DNA from: Gordionus sp. m RMFG-2023
Taxonomy: Eukaryota; Nematomorpha; Gordioida; Chordodea; Parachordodidae
NCBI RefSeq assembly: GCF_954871325.1
Contig: NC_088776.1
Span: 49,990,569 to 50,054,568 of the forward strand
Length of the DNA stretch: 64,000 nucleotides
Direction of reading: 5' to 3'
Below are positions 47,761-64,000 of this stretch, one piece after another (positions within the stretch are counted from its first letter, which is position 1; every line of letters starts with the position of its first letter). Below the pieces are notes generated by a model. The model did not search any database. It was not told the DNA's origin and worked only from the letters and a program-made list of their open reading frames with translations. Both the position numbers and the translations under genes were made by a program.

Positions 47761-50700
47761 TGCGGACAAAAAATTTTTTTCCTTTTGTAAAAAATGTTTG
47801 AGTATAAAGTTATTTAAGATCAGAACTAGGTCAACTATTATGCTCGAGATAAGCAAAGAAAATGGTTATGATTGCAATAGAAATGAGAAAGCATTGAAAA
47901 TGTAACAAAACATTTTGAATATATTATTTTTTATTTATAGCGTTAATATAAAAATATTAAAAAACGCTGATGTATTATATGGTATAATTTTGAGAATTTG
48001 CACCTTAATATATTTTCACTTATATTTGACCAACAAATATTTAGCTTTATTGTTTTCGTCTTAACAATTTATTTTATAAAGTTTAAACCCGGAATTAAAA
48101 AAAATGTTTTGCACTTATCCGATTTTTTGCAATTATAAAGATAAATTGTAATTATTTATTATATATATGACAATTTTGTTTTGCCATTAATGATATATAA
48201 ATAAATCTAAATTCTATGCTAAATAACAATAAAATTGTATATATACCCTATTAAATGAATCAGAATCAATCAATGATGAATAAGTAGATTTTATAAATTG
48301 ATTCAGATATAATTATAAAAATTTTATTTAATTTAAATTATGCTATATTTTATTTGAATTTAAAAGCATCCCCTCTGATAGCGATATTTTATGATAAAAT
48401 TTTTAATATAATTCTTTTTCTTATTTTCATTCTATAACATAAATTAAACATCAATTTATACAATAATCAATAATTGATGTTTTTTTTTAAATTTTATTTT
48501 TCAATAACAATCAAGATAGCTCTTTCGAAGTTAATATATCTTAAGAGAAATTTGAAAATACAACAGTAGATAACACAAATTTACTCACTGAAAAATGTTC
48601 TTAATATAAAAATCTTAATGATTAATTTTAGTTTCTTATTTAAAACTTTTTAATATTTTATTTATGAATTGCAAAATTGAAATAACATACATGGTATTTG
48701 AATTTGCTTTATTATATTAAATATATGGACAGATAAATTATTCAATTAATTAGAAATATTTTATAATTAATATTTAGATTGCATTTGGCCTAAATAATTG
48801 TTTTCATACAATGACTTCTAGCCTTTTTAATGATTATTCAGCCATCAAGTTAACATATGCATTCTGGAGAAATATCCTATATAACATCATTTACTTAATC
48901 ACTTTCTGCAATATCATATCCTTCTAGAAAATAGTATAAGTTCTATTATTCATAAAAAAATAATTCCAAGATCTGCACTTCCTATTTATGTAAATTGTGT
49001 GAAATTAATATTTTGCCCCTTCCTAAATCTCTGCAGCCACCTAGAATTTTAAAAATTGTAATTATAAAAACTTCATCAGATATTTTTATGTAAATTATAT
49101 CTTTTTCTTGCATGAAAAGACTATTCTGGCCAGCGTCTACATGAACGGGGGGGAGGAGGGGTAGGAACAGTTTGTTTCCTTTTTGTTTTGAAGGGGTAGG
49201 CGGTTTTAATGGGGGTAGGATAAATAATTTGTGGAGCTCTCTATTAAATTTTGAGATCAAATAGGACAAAATTTATTGCTGTTAAAATTAATACTTTTAT
49301 TATAGACCTATTATAATACAATTCATCAACGAAATATATATATTGCAAACAATCATAGACATTATTTTCCCAATATCTGCTATCCTTTCAAATGTAATTT
49401 AAAAGTGTTAGACATTTTCAGCAAGCTCATAATGCTATAATAATGAATTCAATGTAAAAGATGCGGGTTTTAATTGAATTAATTATCTAAAAAATGACTT
49501 CTTTATATTCATAAAATGTCGATAGTTGGTAGTAGAGATAAAATAATTTTAATTATTCTTTTTAAATTTTCTGAAAGATTATAATTATAATTAAAAAAAT
49601 GAAATTAAAAATAGTGAAACATCGCCGCCGTAGACGGTGTGAATTTTTTAGGGGGGTAGGTATAGGTTTTAGAAGGGGCGTTAATTTTTTAGGGGGGGGG
49701 GGTAGGTATAGGTTTTTGAAGGGGGGTTTGCATCCAGTGAAAATTTCTGTAATGTAGACGTTGATTCTGGCTGCATTTTGTGCTCCTATCTGTGCAAGCC
49801 AAAATAATAATGCTGCTATTATTTCTGAGAAGAAGCCACAATTGCTAATTTTCATAGTTGCTGATGGTTTATTTGTAAGGAATTGTGATAATATGCCTCT
49901 TTGATTCTACTCTATAAATTGTAGAAATATGGCAATAAAATTTGTTAAGGGATCTTTCGCCAATATTACCAATTTTTCAATAATTATAGCCTTTTCCTAT
50001 AAAAGATTAATGTCTTCTGTTGTCAATATTTTAGCATAATGGTATTGTATATTTTAACAAAATGGCGATTTTTTTTTCACATTTAAGAGTATTTCCACTT
50101 AAGCAATATGTAGTAGCTGTGACTATTTAGTATTTTTATTACTATAATACCAACTTACGGAAATTTGTTTATATTCCAAAATTATAATGTAAATGTTTTT
50201 TGCAATCTTGCAATTTATTAAATAATTTGTATTGAATTTATGTGAGCTAGCCTCTTTTAGAACTGGACCTATTGAGGTCTCCCAGTTATATTAATACCCT
50301 TCATTTTAGAATGATCTAGAGTTACATAAACAATATATATTATAATTATATTAGTGTATTATTAAAATAAAAATTTTTTTTAAAGTAATCAAAATATAAA
50401 ATTTTTTTATTTTATTCATTGCTTAAAAGAGATCTATTTTTAGGGAAATCTGTGATATTGAATGTATATTGTATATTTTTCTTTATTAAAGATGAAAATG
50501 GGAAATGAGCATACTTTTACTATAGTGGTTTTATTTATTAGATAAAATAACAAATAAAGAACACTATTTTTATTTATGCCATATCTATATTTAAATTTAA
50601 CAAAGTATTATGACAAAAATTTTATTATGAATTATTTACTGATCATTATAGAATTGGATTGAAAAAAAAGTAATATATAATTAAATGAATAATATTGATC

Positions 50701-51570
50701 ATTCTTTCATGAAAGGCCAACTTAAACAATGTTTACAAATATTTTTGATTTATCTGGGTTTGAAAAGACATTAGAATGTGTAATAAATATCTGATTCATA
50801 AATCGATTTTGAACTCTTTTAACAAAGCGATTTAACAATGAGAATTATAAAATCTGGATTACATAATAAAAACTTTAATTTGTAAAATAACATATTAATA
50901 TTTAGATCACCTTCCTGTGAGATTTATGAAATAAAAATCGTTTGGATGTAATTTTTAAAATTATTATCCAGGAAATGGAAAGGATAACCTAAAATAATTA
51001 TTTATTATTTATGATCCAAAAATATATTACTATATAAATCATTAATTGATAATTTTTCCCATTTAAAAAAACGAAATGTAATAATAATTTTAAAATCTTA
51101 TCGCATTATCAAATACTTATGGAGATTGATAAACCTAATAAAATATTAGTGAGGGGCAGGAAAATGTGGAACTCAAGCCCTTATTCACAAATATTAGATG
51201 AATTTATTATTATTTTCATTTCGTTATTGTTATAACGACCAGATCACAAGATTCAAAATCCTTGATTTATAAATATCTAAAAGGATAGCCCCGAATTTTA
51301 TATATTGATCTATCAAGAATTTATCAATCTTCCCATTAATTAATTGGATATGGATTTTTTGGTTTACTAAAACCAAAAATTTAAAAACTAAAAGTTTTTA
51401 ATATTTAAAAAAAAGTCTTGTAGCTATTGTGTGAAAAATTTGTAAAAAAATTATTTCCAATAACCAGCTCTAATTCAAGTGAGGATAGACCTCTTTTCCC
51501 CTCCCGCTTGTTTAAAATTAAGAAAAAAATATTTTTTAAAAATTTAACATTCAATTCTTTATTCTTCTAG
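47761..51570. other. AT-rich stretch without recognisable gene
   Basis: Contains the second member of the dispersed repeat noted at 43030 (about 49200-49440) and a short G-rich tandem repeat (49648-49731). No exon could be supported. Confidence 0.45.
49648..49731 (+). repeat. G-rich tandem duplication, two units of ~42 bp
   Basis: Both units read TTTTTTAGGGGGG(n)TAGGTATAGG followed by TTTTAGAAGGGG or TTTTTGAAGGGG. They differ mainly in the length of the G run. Confidence 0.7.
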
Positions 51571-51579
51571 TCAAACTAT

Positions 51580-51975
51580 GGTTAATGATGCTTGGTACCT
51601 TAAGGTACCATCTATCAAATTTGAATTTTGTTCATTTTTCATTTGGATAGGCACTACCAAATATATTTATAATATATATTTGAAAAATCGTGATTTTTGG
51701 AAAGCCTTTATGGCCTAGTAGGCAAGAGCTTGGTTTACTTATCCCATGCTTCCGGGTTCGAATCCCTGGAATGATCATGTTTTTTTTCTTATTCTAACTT
51801 GGTGGTTCCATCCTTGGGGGGATAATATATAGGAGGCCGGACTCGACCACGTGATTCCATTATAATATATCAAATGATCTTATTACATTTTAATAAATTT
51901 TGGTCGGTATTTAGCAAATTAGGTTGGTATTTAGAATATTTCCATACATTCACTTGGTAGTAAGCATCATTAACC
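51580..51975 (+). mobile_element. MITE carrying a tRNA-like Pol III unit, copy 2
   Basis: The element is 396 bp. The left end is GGTTAATGATGCTTGGTACC; the right end read inwards is GGTTAATGATGCTTACTACC. A perfect 9-bp target duplication, TCAAACTAT, lies at 51571-51579 and 51976-51984. It is the near-identical inverted relative of 25160-25556, including the GGTACCTTAAGGTACC palindrome and the tRNA-like unit, here on the plus strand. Confidence 0.92.
51704..51775 (+). ncRNA. tRNA-derived Pol III unit inside the MITE, copy 2
   Basis: A box TGGCCTAGTAGG (51711-51722), B box GGTTCGAATCC (51755-51765, a perfect consensus), and a T8 terminator at 51780-51787. The T-arm pairs partly; the acceptor 3' strand (GAATGAT) does not pair with the 5' strand. 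It could be transcribed by Pol III, but a charged tRNA is unlikely. Confidence 0.72.
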
Positions 51976-52087
51976 TCAAACTATAAACTCACCAAGAATT
52001 AAAACATTACGGCTAACTCAACATTATAGCCAGGAAAATATTGCATAAGCGTCGAGCCAAGAGATGTTCAATCCTAAGTGCCATCTA

Positions 52088-52212
52088 TGCAGGGCCGTAG
52101 CCACGGGGGGGGGGGAATTTTTTTTTAAAAAAAAGTTTAATATATTGCTTCCCATAAATTTTTTTTTAGTTGAACCCCCTGAGATTGTAAAGGCTAGCGA
52201 CGCCCCTGAATA
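52088..52212. mobile_element. Short hAT-like MITE or end pair
   Basis: It begins CAGGGCCGTAGCCACG (the same end as the hAT at 581) with a G-run, and ends, read inwards, CAGGGGCGTCGCTAGCC. The right half matches 47400-47474. The outer 8 bp do not match, so these may be unrelated ends brought together. Confidence 0.5.
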
Positions 52213-52945
52213 GATACTATATAAGTATCTACAGTCAGTAGGTACTTATCAAGTAGATGCTAAAAATTCTATTGATTTCACGATCAATATATTTAAAAAA
52301 TATAAAAGCAATAATTCTATTGATTTGATTAGAATAAAGGCTGAAAAACGTTTAGCAAACTTTAATCTCACTCCCCACAAATCATCAAGTGTACTTAAAA
52401 CGCCTATAAATTTCCAAGACTTTTTAATCGAAACTAAATTATAATTTAATTGCGAAAAAGACTCCAATTGGAGTTCTTTAATATTATGAAATTATTGATT
52501 GTTGATAATTTTTTAGATAGATTTACAAAAGATGATTATAATCTTCTATCAAGTTTTAATGCATTGTACCCCTTTGATAGTGATTATTTTATATCGTACA
52601 AAATGGCCCGATTAGAATAATTATTAAACTTAAATATGGAAACTTTACATCATGAAATGAAAATAGCTAAAGGATTATTAGCTGTTAAAGAAACACATAA
52701 TTTTGAAAATATCCTAAATATTATGTATAAAAAATATCATCATGCATTTTAAGAATTGTATAAATGCTACTCAGCAGCCATCATCATTAGGGTACCAACG
52801 GCTTCTTGTGTGGCTTCTTTCTCTATAATAAAGAGAAGAGAGTTCTATTGAGCGCTAGAGAGTTGATGAAAGATCAAAATAAGCAAAATTTAGTAATGAA
52901 TAATTAATTTATGTTAAAATTTAAAAATAAAAATCGTTGTAATAT
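52213..52945 (+). pseudogene. hAT transposase fragment, same family as 581-3065
   Basis: Reverse complement of about 800-1530 of the first hAT element. The plus strand encodes, across stops, METLHHEMKIAKGLLAV, YKKYHHAF and TASCVASFSIIKRR, the C-terminal dimerisation region of hAT transposases (usually (S)TASCERSFSxLKR). Similarity ends abruptly at about 52945. Dead fragment. Confidence 0.72.
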
Positions 52946-55900
52946 TCAGCACTAGTTTATGTTTATCTGACATTTAAATCACATGTATCATATTTCATCA
53001 CATGTTAATAGTTCGGTGAAAAGCCTTCTAAATTTTTAGCCGTTGTTATCACACTATCATTAAATTATGATTTCTAAAAGGATTTAATGGAAGATAGGTA
53101 AACTAAAGCTAATTAATTTCATTTCGTTATTAATTAAAATAAAAAAAATGATGTTCAAATTTTATTTTTTGCAATAATTTTTTACCTATAATAAAATGCA
53201 TTTTTTAAAATATTTAATTCATATGGTAGCATCACATTAACCTATAATGATTATTCAAAAATATATTATTTTTATAAGGTGTATCTATTATAATTTATAT
53301 GATTATATATTAATAATTTGTATGCAGATTTTAAATATAGATCTCATAAATTGCATCTCATATTGATAATTTTTTGATTGTTAATTTTATTATTAAAATA
53401 AATCTACAACATTTGGATATTTAATCTACGTTATGTTTTCATTCTCTATATCTTTTTGTTTTATAATTATTAATATATTTGAAATACTCTTCCCAAGATT
53501 GCTTAATCTTAAAGTTCATACATTTTCATATATTCACTTCTACAATTTTGATAATATCTTCACATTTAAAAATAGCTTCTTTACTTTGTTTTAAACGTTT
53601 TTGTATAACTTATAAAATAATTTAAAGTTTATCTTTGGAATTAGATTTATAATTGTTCCTGAGTCTAGATACTAGACTTTTTCTCTTTAAAAGTTCATCA
53701 ATACAACTTAATTGATTCTACTAAATCGCTGGCTCATATAATTTAGACTTGCTAAAAGGTCTGAGTAGCTTCTGTAAACAGGGAAAAACATTTTCTGAAT
53801 TTTATAGGTTATCACCACAATAATTTTAATATAATTGCAGAAAATGAGAGTTAAATGGCTGTTTTAACATTTATAAAGATGATGGATTGTATATTTTTGT
53901 CACCACTGCAAAACCACATCAGTAAGCATTTTTGGAAATGAGTTCACCTCTAAGCCAGCTATAATTTCTCAAAAAATCAGGCCTCTATCAATAAAAACTA
54001 GCTTTTTTTTTTATCAAATAACATATTTAAAGCAAAAAAAACAAGTCATCAAAACCCCAAAACTGATCAAAAAAGCACATTATTTAAACAAAAACTTGTA
54101 AATGGCATGTGGGTCACAATGTGAATACTTTATTTTAAAAAAACCATTCTATAATGAAGTATTATAATTAAAAGTTAAAATTCAGTAATAAGTTTATATT
54201 TTATAATTATAATACAAATCAAAATAGTTTTTTGTCTCTTCTAAACAATTTCAAAAATGCGTATTACAAGGTCTTACTGCGGTGACAATGATATGTATAA
54301 ATACTACTAAAAATAATAGTGCAAATAAAGTTAAAGCTTTCTATTCTTCCTTCCTTGAATCAATAATATTCTGGTTATATTTTAAACATGAGAAAACGAT
54401 TCTCATGCAATCAACCATTTCAATGAACTTTTATTTGATATAATTCGTAACAAGTCATCTAGTATATTGGGTACTTTGCTTAAATATTTTACTATATTAG
54501 ACTGCCTGATATATTTTAATTAATTTTCTATTCATTATTTATTTCTTTATATTTTCTAACAATGTTGTGGGAATTACATTTGAGAAATATTCAAGACAAT
54601 TTGAGAACTTTATTTGATTTTACTGAAGTTATCTAGTGACTTATCTCAGCTCACTATCAATCTTTTCATTCCCCTTTATGTTTTACTAATTGAAAAATTG
54701 CATCCTTTTAATGATCTGCATCGAGCCTAATTATTAAATCCAATCTAGCCAGAATTTTTTTTAAAAAAAATTGTCTAACCCAATCCAAAACAGTTTTTTT
54801 ATTTCACCAAAAAGGCTCTCACCAAATATAAATTATTTATCTGCCTGGCCAAATTTCTTTAAACATAAAAAAATTTTCTTTTCAATATAGTTTTATATTT
54901 TTGTAATGCTGCGAAGTAACATTGCTACCTTTTTTTGACGAAAAGGGATGCTATTTGTTGTCAAAATGCCATTCATTACTTGTTTCAAAAGGTAACATGC
55001 TTCTTTTTTTGAGTGACAGTTATTCAAAACGTTACTCATTAAATCCTTTAAATTTTAAATAATTTAAGCCAAGTTTTAATTTAGATCAACCACCAAAATT
55101 CTTTATTTAAATTTTTTATTATATTTTTGTTGTTGAATTTTATAGGTAGTTAATCTAATTTAGAATCTATCAATATATGTTATATTTATATTCTCAATAT
55201 TTTAATTTATTTTATAAAGAATATATGACAATAGCACAATTTACTTAGATGAATATTGATTTAACTTTGCCCTGTCTCAATTTGAAACAATTTTTTTTGC
55301 ATATGTAGATTGTGCATTAATTCAAATATTTCAACCGATGCCTAGCAGATTAAATCTAAAAAAAATCATATGAACACTTATGAATTCAGATTAAATTCTG
55401 ATAAAGATTAAAAAAAATTGATGAGAATCTGAATGAAGATCTTTGTGAAGATAAGTTTTTTTGAATATAAAAATCTAAATAAAAGTTCTCCCATCCTCTG
55501 CACCTGTTGATTGTTTGTTTAGACCGATGCCTTCTTTTACAGATCTCTAATTCCTTTGGCATATGTGCTATCAGTACGATAAGAAAAAATAACTATGAAT
55601 TACATCAAATAAAAAGCAACTGTAGGTTACATGGGGATTGTTTTTCTCGTTTTATCTAAAATGGCAAACAATATATAATCAGTTTTCAAGGGTGTTTCAA
55701 ATCCATGTGAGCGGTTTTTTTCAATAGCGACAAATATGATTGTGAAGATTGAATTAAAGAAACAATCAGAAAGGTTGTGCTTAAAAAATTAACTGCTGTC
55801 GAAGTAAATCAACATGAATATATTTTTTTATTCAAAGTTTATACTAATATCATATTGTATATTTTTGGGAAAAATTTATAAAATTTGAACTTTGCTTGCA

Positions 55901-57304
55901 ATTTAAAAATTTTTGTTATTTTTAATAGAATTTAGACGCTTAATAATTATAAAATAAAGTATAGAAAAGTTTAAGGCAAATAATTTTATAAACAATTCTA
56001 ATGACCAAGTTTTGTTTGTTCTCTAAATTTTGATACGCAGTTGATGACAATTAGTTTAGTAAAATCCTTAAAAGTCTATTTTAAGATATATAACATTAGA
56101 TTCATACGTAACACAATTATTAGATTCGAAAATTTAAATTGAATGAGAATAACAATTATTCGATTCATTATAAGCTAAGTATTTACTGGATAACAAAAAT
56201 CAATAACTTTTGCGACTAAACTAAATTTCATACCTTGTTTTTATTCCAAATTTTATTTGACTCCCACAGCCAAAAAACAAATCTGATTTTGTGGACCATT
56301 AATTTATAAGGATATATTATTATAGTGCCCACAAATTGAGCGTTTGCGTTTTACCATATTTTTTTTATTAAAAAAAATGTGACACATCTCTTGTTTAAGT
56401 TGAGGTTGTCTTTTTATTAATATCATCGGTTTATAATTTTTAACTAAGTTCTAAAAAAAATTCTATTTTGTAAATATAATTATCTTCTGCTTTTTATCCA
56501 TAATTTCTAAATATTCTATTTAAGTTATTTTTTTATACTTTATATAATATTGAAAAATGAAGAATAAAAAAAGTATTAAAACAAAACCAGTTCGCGCATT
56601 TTTTAAATGGATATAAACGCCAGGTATAATCAATTTGCACGATACCATTTGAAATGCATTATTTATGTTTGTTACGACAAAACGCAAACTCGTTCGCACC
56701 ATATAATAAATAAATAAAATTTTTCATCGCTTAATCGACACCACGTCTATTATAGGTACTTTCATGCCCAAGTGTGAAACCCGAATCCGGTACACTCTTA
56801 GAACCAGGGCAACTCTAGAAACCTTAAGTAGATCTTTTAAAATAACTTCCCAGTGGAAACCAGTTCAAAATGCTGTGTAATTCATTAAGGAGTTTATATT
56901 GTAATACTTTAAAAAGAATTTTATTATTTATTAATACACTAGAATTCTCGAAAGTTTGAATCTAAGCTAAACTGACTTATTCTTAAAAAGATAAACTGGA
57001 ACTCAGAACCAATAAGTATTAAGGACCGGAATCCTTTTTTAGTTTACGAACTCTTATCTTAATCCTACTCTTTTTCTATCTAAGATTTCATTTACATTAA
57101 ATAACAGTTTGCTTTTTCTCTGTTCACTTTAGCTTTTACGTTTTCGACTTCCGCGGAACCTGACGCTATCCCCTTATTCTATTAGAGCCAAAAAATTATC
57201 TATCGATTACGTCAATACCTTAGGCGTGGCGTTTCTAAAAATACAATTTTTTTATATTATAGTCGAAAATTGTAATTAGTTAGTCATATATATTTTTTTA
57301 CTAG
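52946..57304. other. AT-rich stretch upstream of the Vilse WW1 exon
   Basis: The first coding exon of ARHGAP39/Vilse should lie here or be interrupted elsewhere; I could not identify it. A short ORF at 56763 (MPKCETRIRY...) is near but resembles no family N-terminus. No repeat with clear ends was found. Confidence 0.45.
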
Positions 57305-63470
<6,166 letters not shown>

Positions 63471-63640
63471 AGGCCCGATTAAGATTTAGTCAAAGTAATA
63501 TATTAAGTCTCTGGCAAATAGAGGTCCAAACATTTCTTCTACCTATGATCAAAATCTCCAGGCTTAAAGAATATTATTTCGGCTAAAATCTTAATAGGAC
63601 CATTTTTAAAAATCTACCCAAATCGCCGTTTAACAACACT
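63471..63640 (-). repeat. Fold-back MITE family, copy 6 (left arm shortened)
   Basis: The right arm on the minus strand starts AGTGTTGTTAAACGGCGATT and continues GATTTTTAAAAATGGTCC and AAGATTTTAGCC. The centre shares GGCAAATAGAGGTC with the complete copy at 9489. The left arm is mostly lost (GGCCCGATT remains). Confidence 0.65.
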
Positions 63641-64000
63641 AAATCAAGCTAAATATTTGCTGTTTTATAAAATTGGTTATTTGATCGTTATTAATTTATT
63701 ATATTTGTAATATCTTTACGTTTAGTTTTCGACATCTTTAATTGGATAGTCGAAATAATTAGAAAGATGCATCGATATTATCGTTTAAACAAGATTTTAA
63801 ACTATGAAATTAGTAGCAATGACTCGTGACATTTATTAATACTAACCCAACGTAGACTGGGGCCATTCATTTAAGAAATTTTTTTAACCTACATTGAAGT
63901 AAGCCTTTTTGAATACGAATAATGAATTATTTCTATTCTCTTCGTTTAAATAAATCGAATAAATAAGTAAAAAAAATTTATATAGTTTATTTAATCCATT
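63641..64000. other. AT-rich sequence at window end
   Basis: I see nothing recognisable; probably still inside the Vilse intron. Confidence 0.4.

Noticed and set aside
56520-56702. 60-codon minus-strand frame
   Set aside because: No family recognised; hydrophobic tail arises from poly-T/A sequence.

Overview
The window is strongly AT-rich eukaryotic DNA from an invertebrate animal. Evidence for this is the conserved metazoan genes split by GT-AG introns, a dense load of hAT transposons and MITEs, one decayed LINE, and no bacterial gene organisation. I cannot name the species from sequence alone. The Robo-binding RhoGAP Vilse/ARHGAP39 and SNAP29 point to an animal; abundant ZMYM1-like hAT transposases are common in several arthropod and cnidarian genomes.

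Three host genes can be read with confidence. (1) TM9SF2 (nonaspanin), + strand, 11428-33487: 16 coding exons join in phase into a complete 659-residue protein, with introns from about 120 bp to 9.2 kb that hold most of the transposon copies of the first half. (2) SNAP29, - strand, 42348-41510: three exons, 251 residues, with two introns of only 41-42 bp. (3) ARHGAP39/Vilse, + strand, from 57305: two internal exons encoding the two WW domains, separated by a 4.8 kb intron; the start and the remaining domains are not seen. A possible exon of an unidentified gene lies at 185-311. TM9SF2 and SNAP29 both act in the endomembrane system, but nothing here shows co-regulation.

Layout: 1-3.1 kb, candidate exon and a hAT element with exact ends. 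3.1-10.4 kb, AT-rich, with a fold-back MITE at 9.5 kb. 10.5-11.3 kb, LINE reverse-transcriptase fragment just upstream of TM9SF2. 11.4-33.5 kb, TM9SF2, whose introns carry two copies of a TAGGGATG-type hAT MITE, a 1.2 kb fold-back repeat, a 75-bp-TIR MITE and a MITE carrying a tRNA-like unit. 34.1-38.8 kb, a cluster of three hAT-type elements with 8-bp target duplications. 41.5-42.4 kb, SNAP29. 43.3-47.8 kb, nested and inverted repeat copies including a second ZMYM1-like hAT. 51.6-53 kb, second copy of the tRNA-bearing MITE and a hAT fragment. 53-57.3 kb, nothing recognised. 57.3-64 kb, Vilse exons and intron repeats.

The observation most worth following is a pair of about 397-bp MITEs (25160-25556 and 51580-51975, opposite orientations). 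Each has 20-bp inverted ends, a perfect 9-bp target duplication, and inside it a complete-looking RNA polymerase III unit (A box, B box, T8 terminator) derived from a tRNA.
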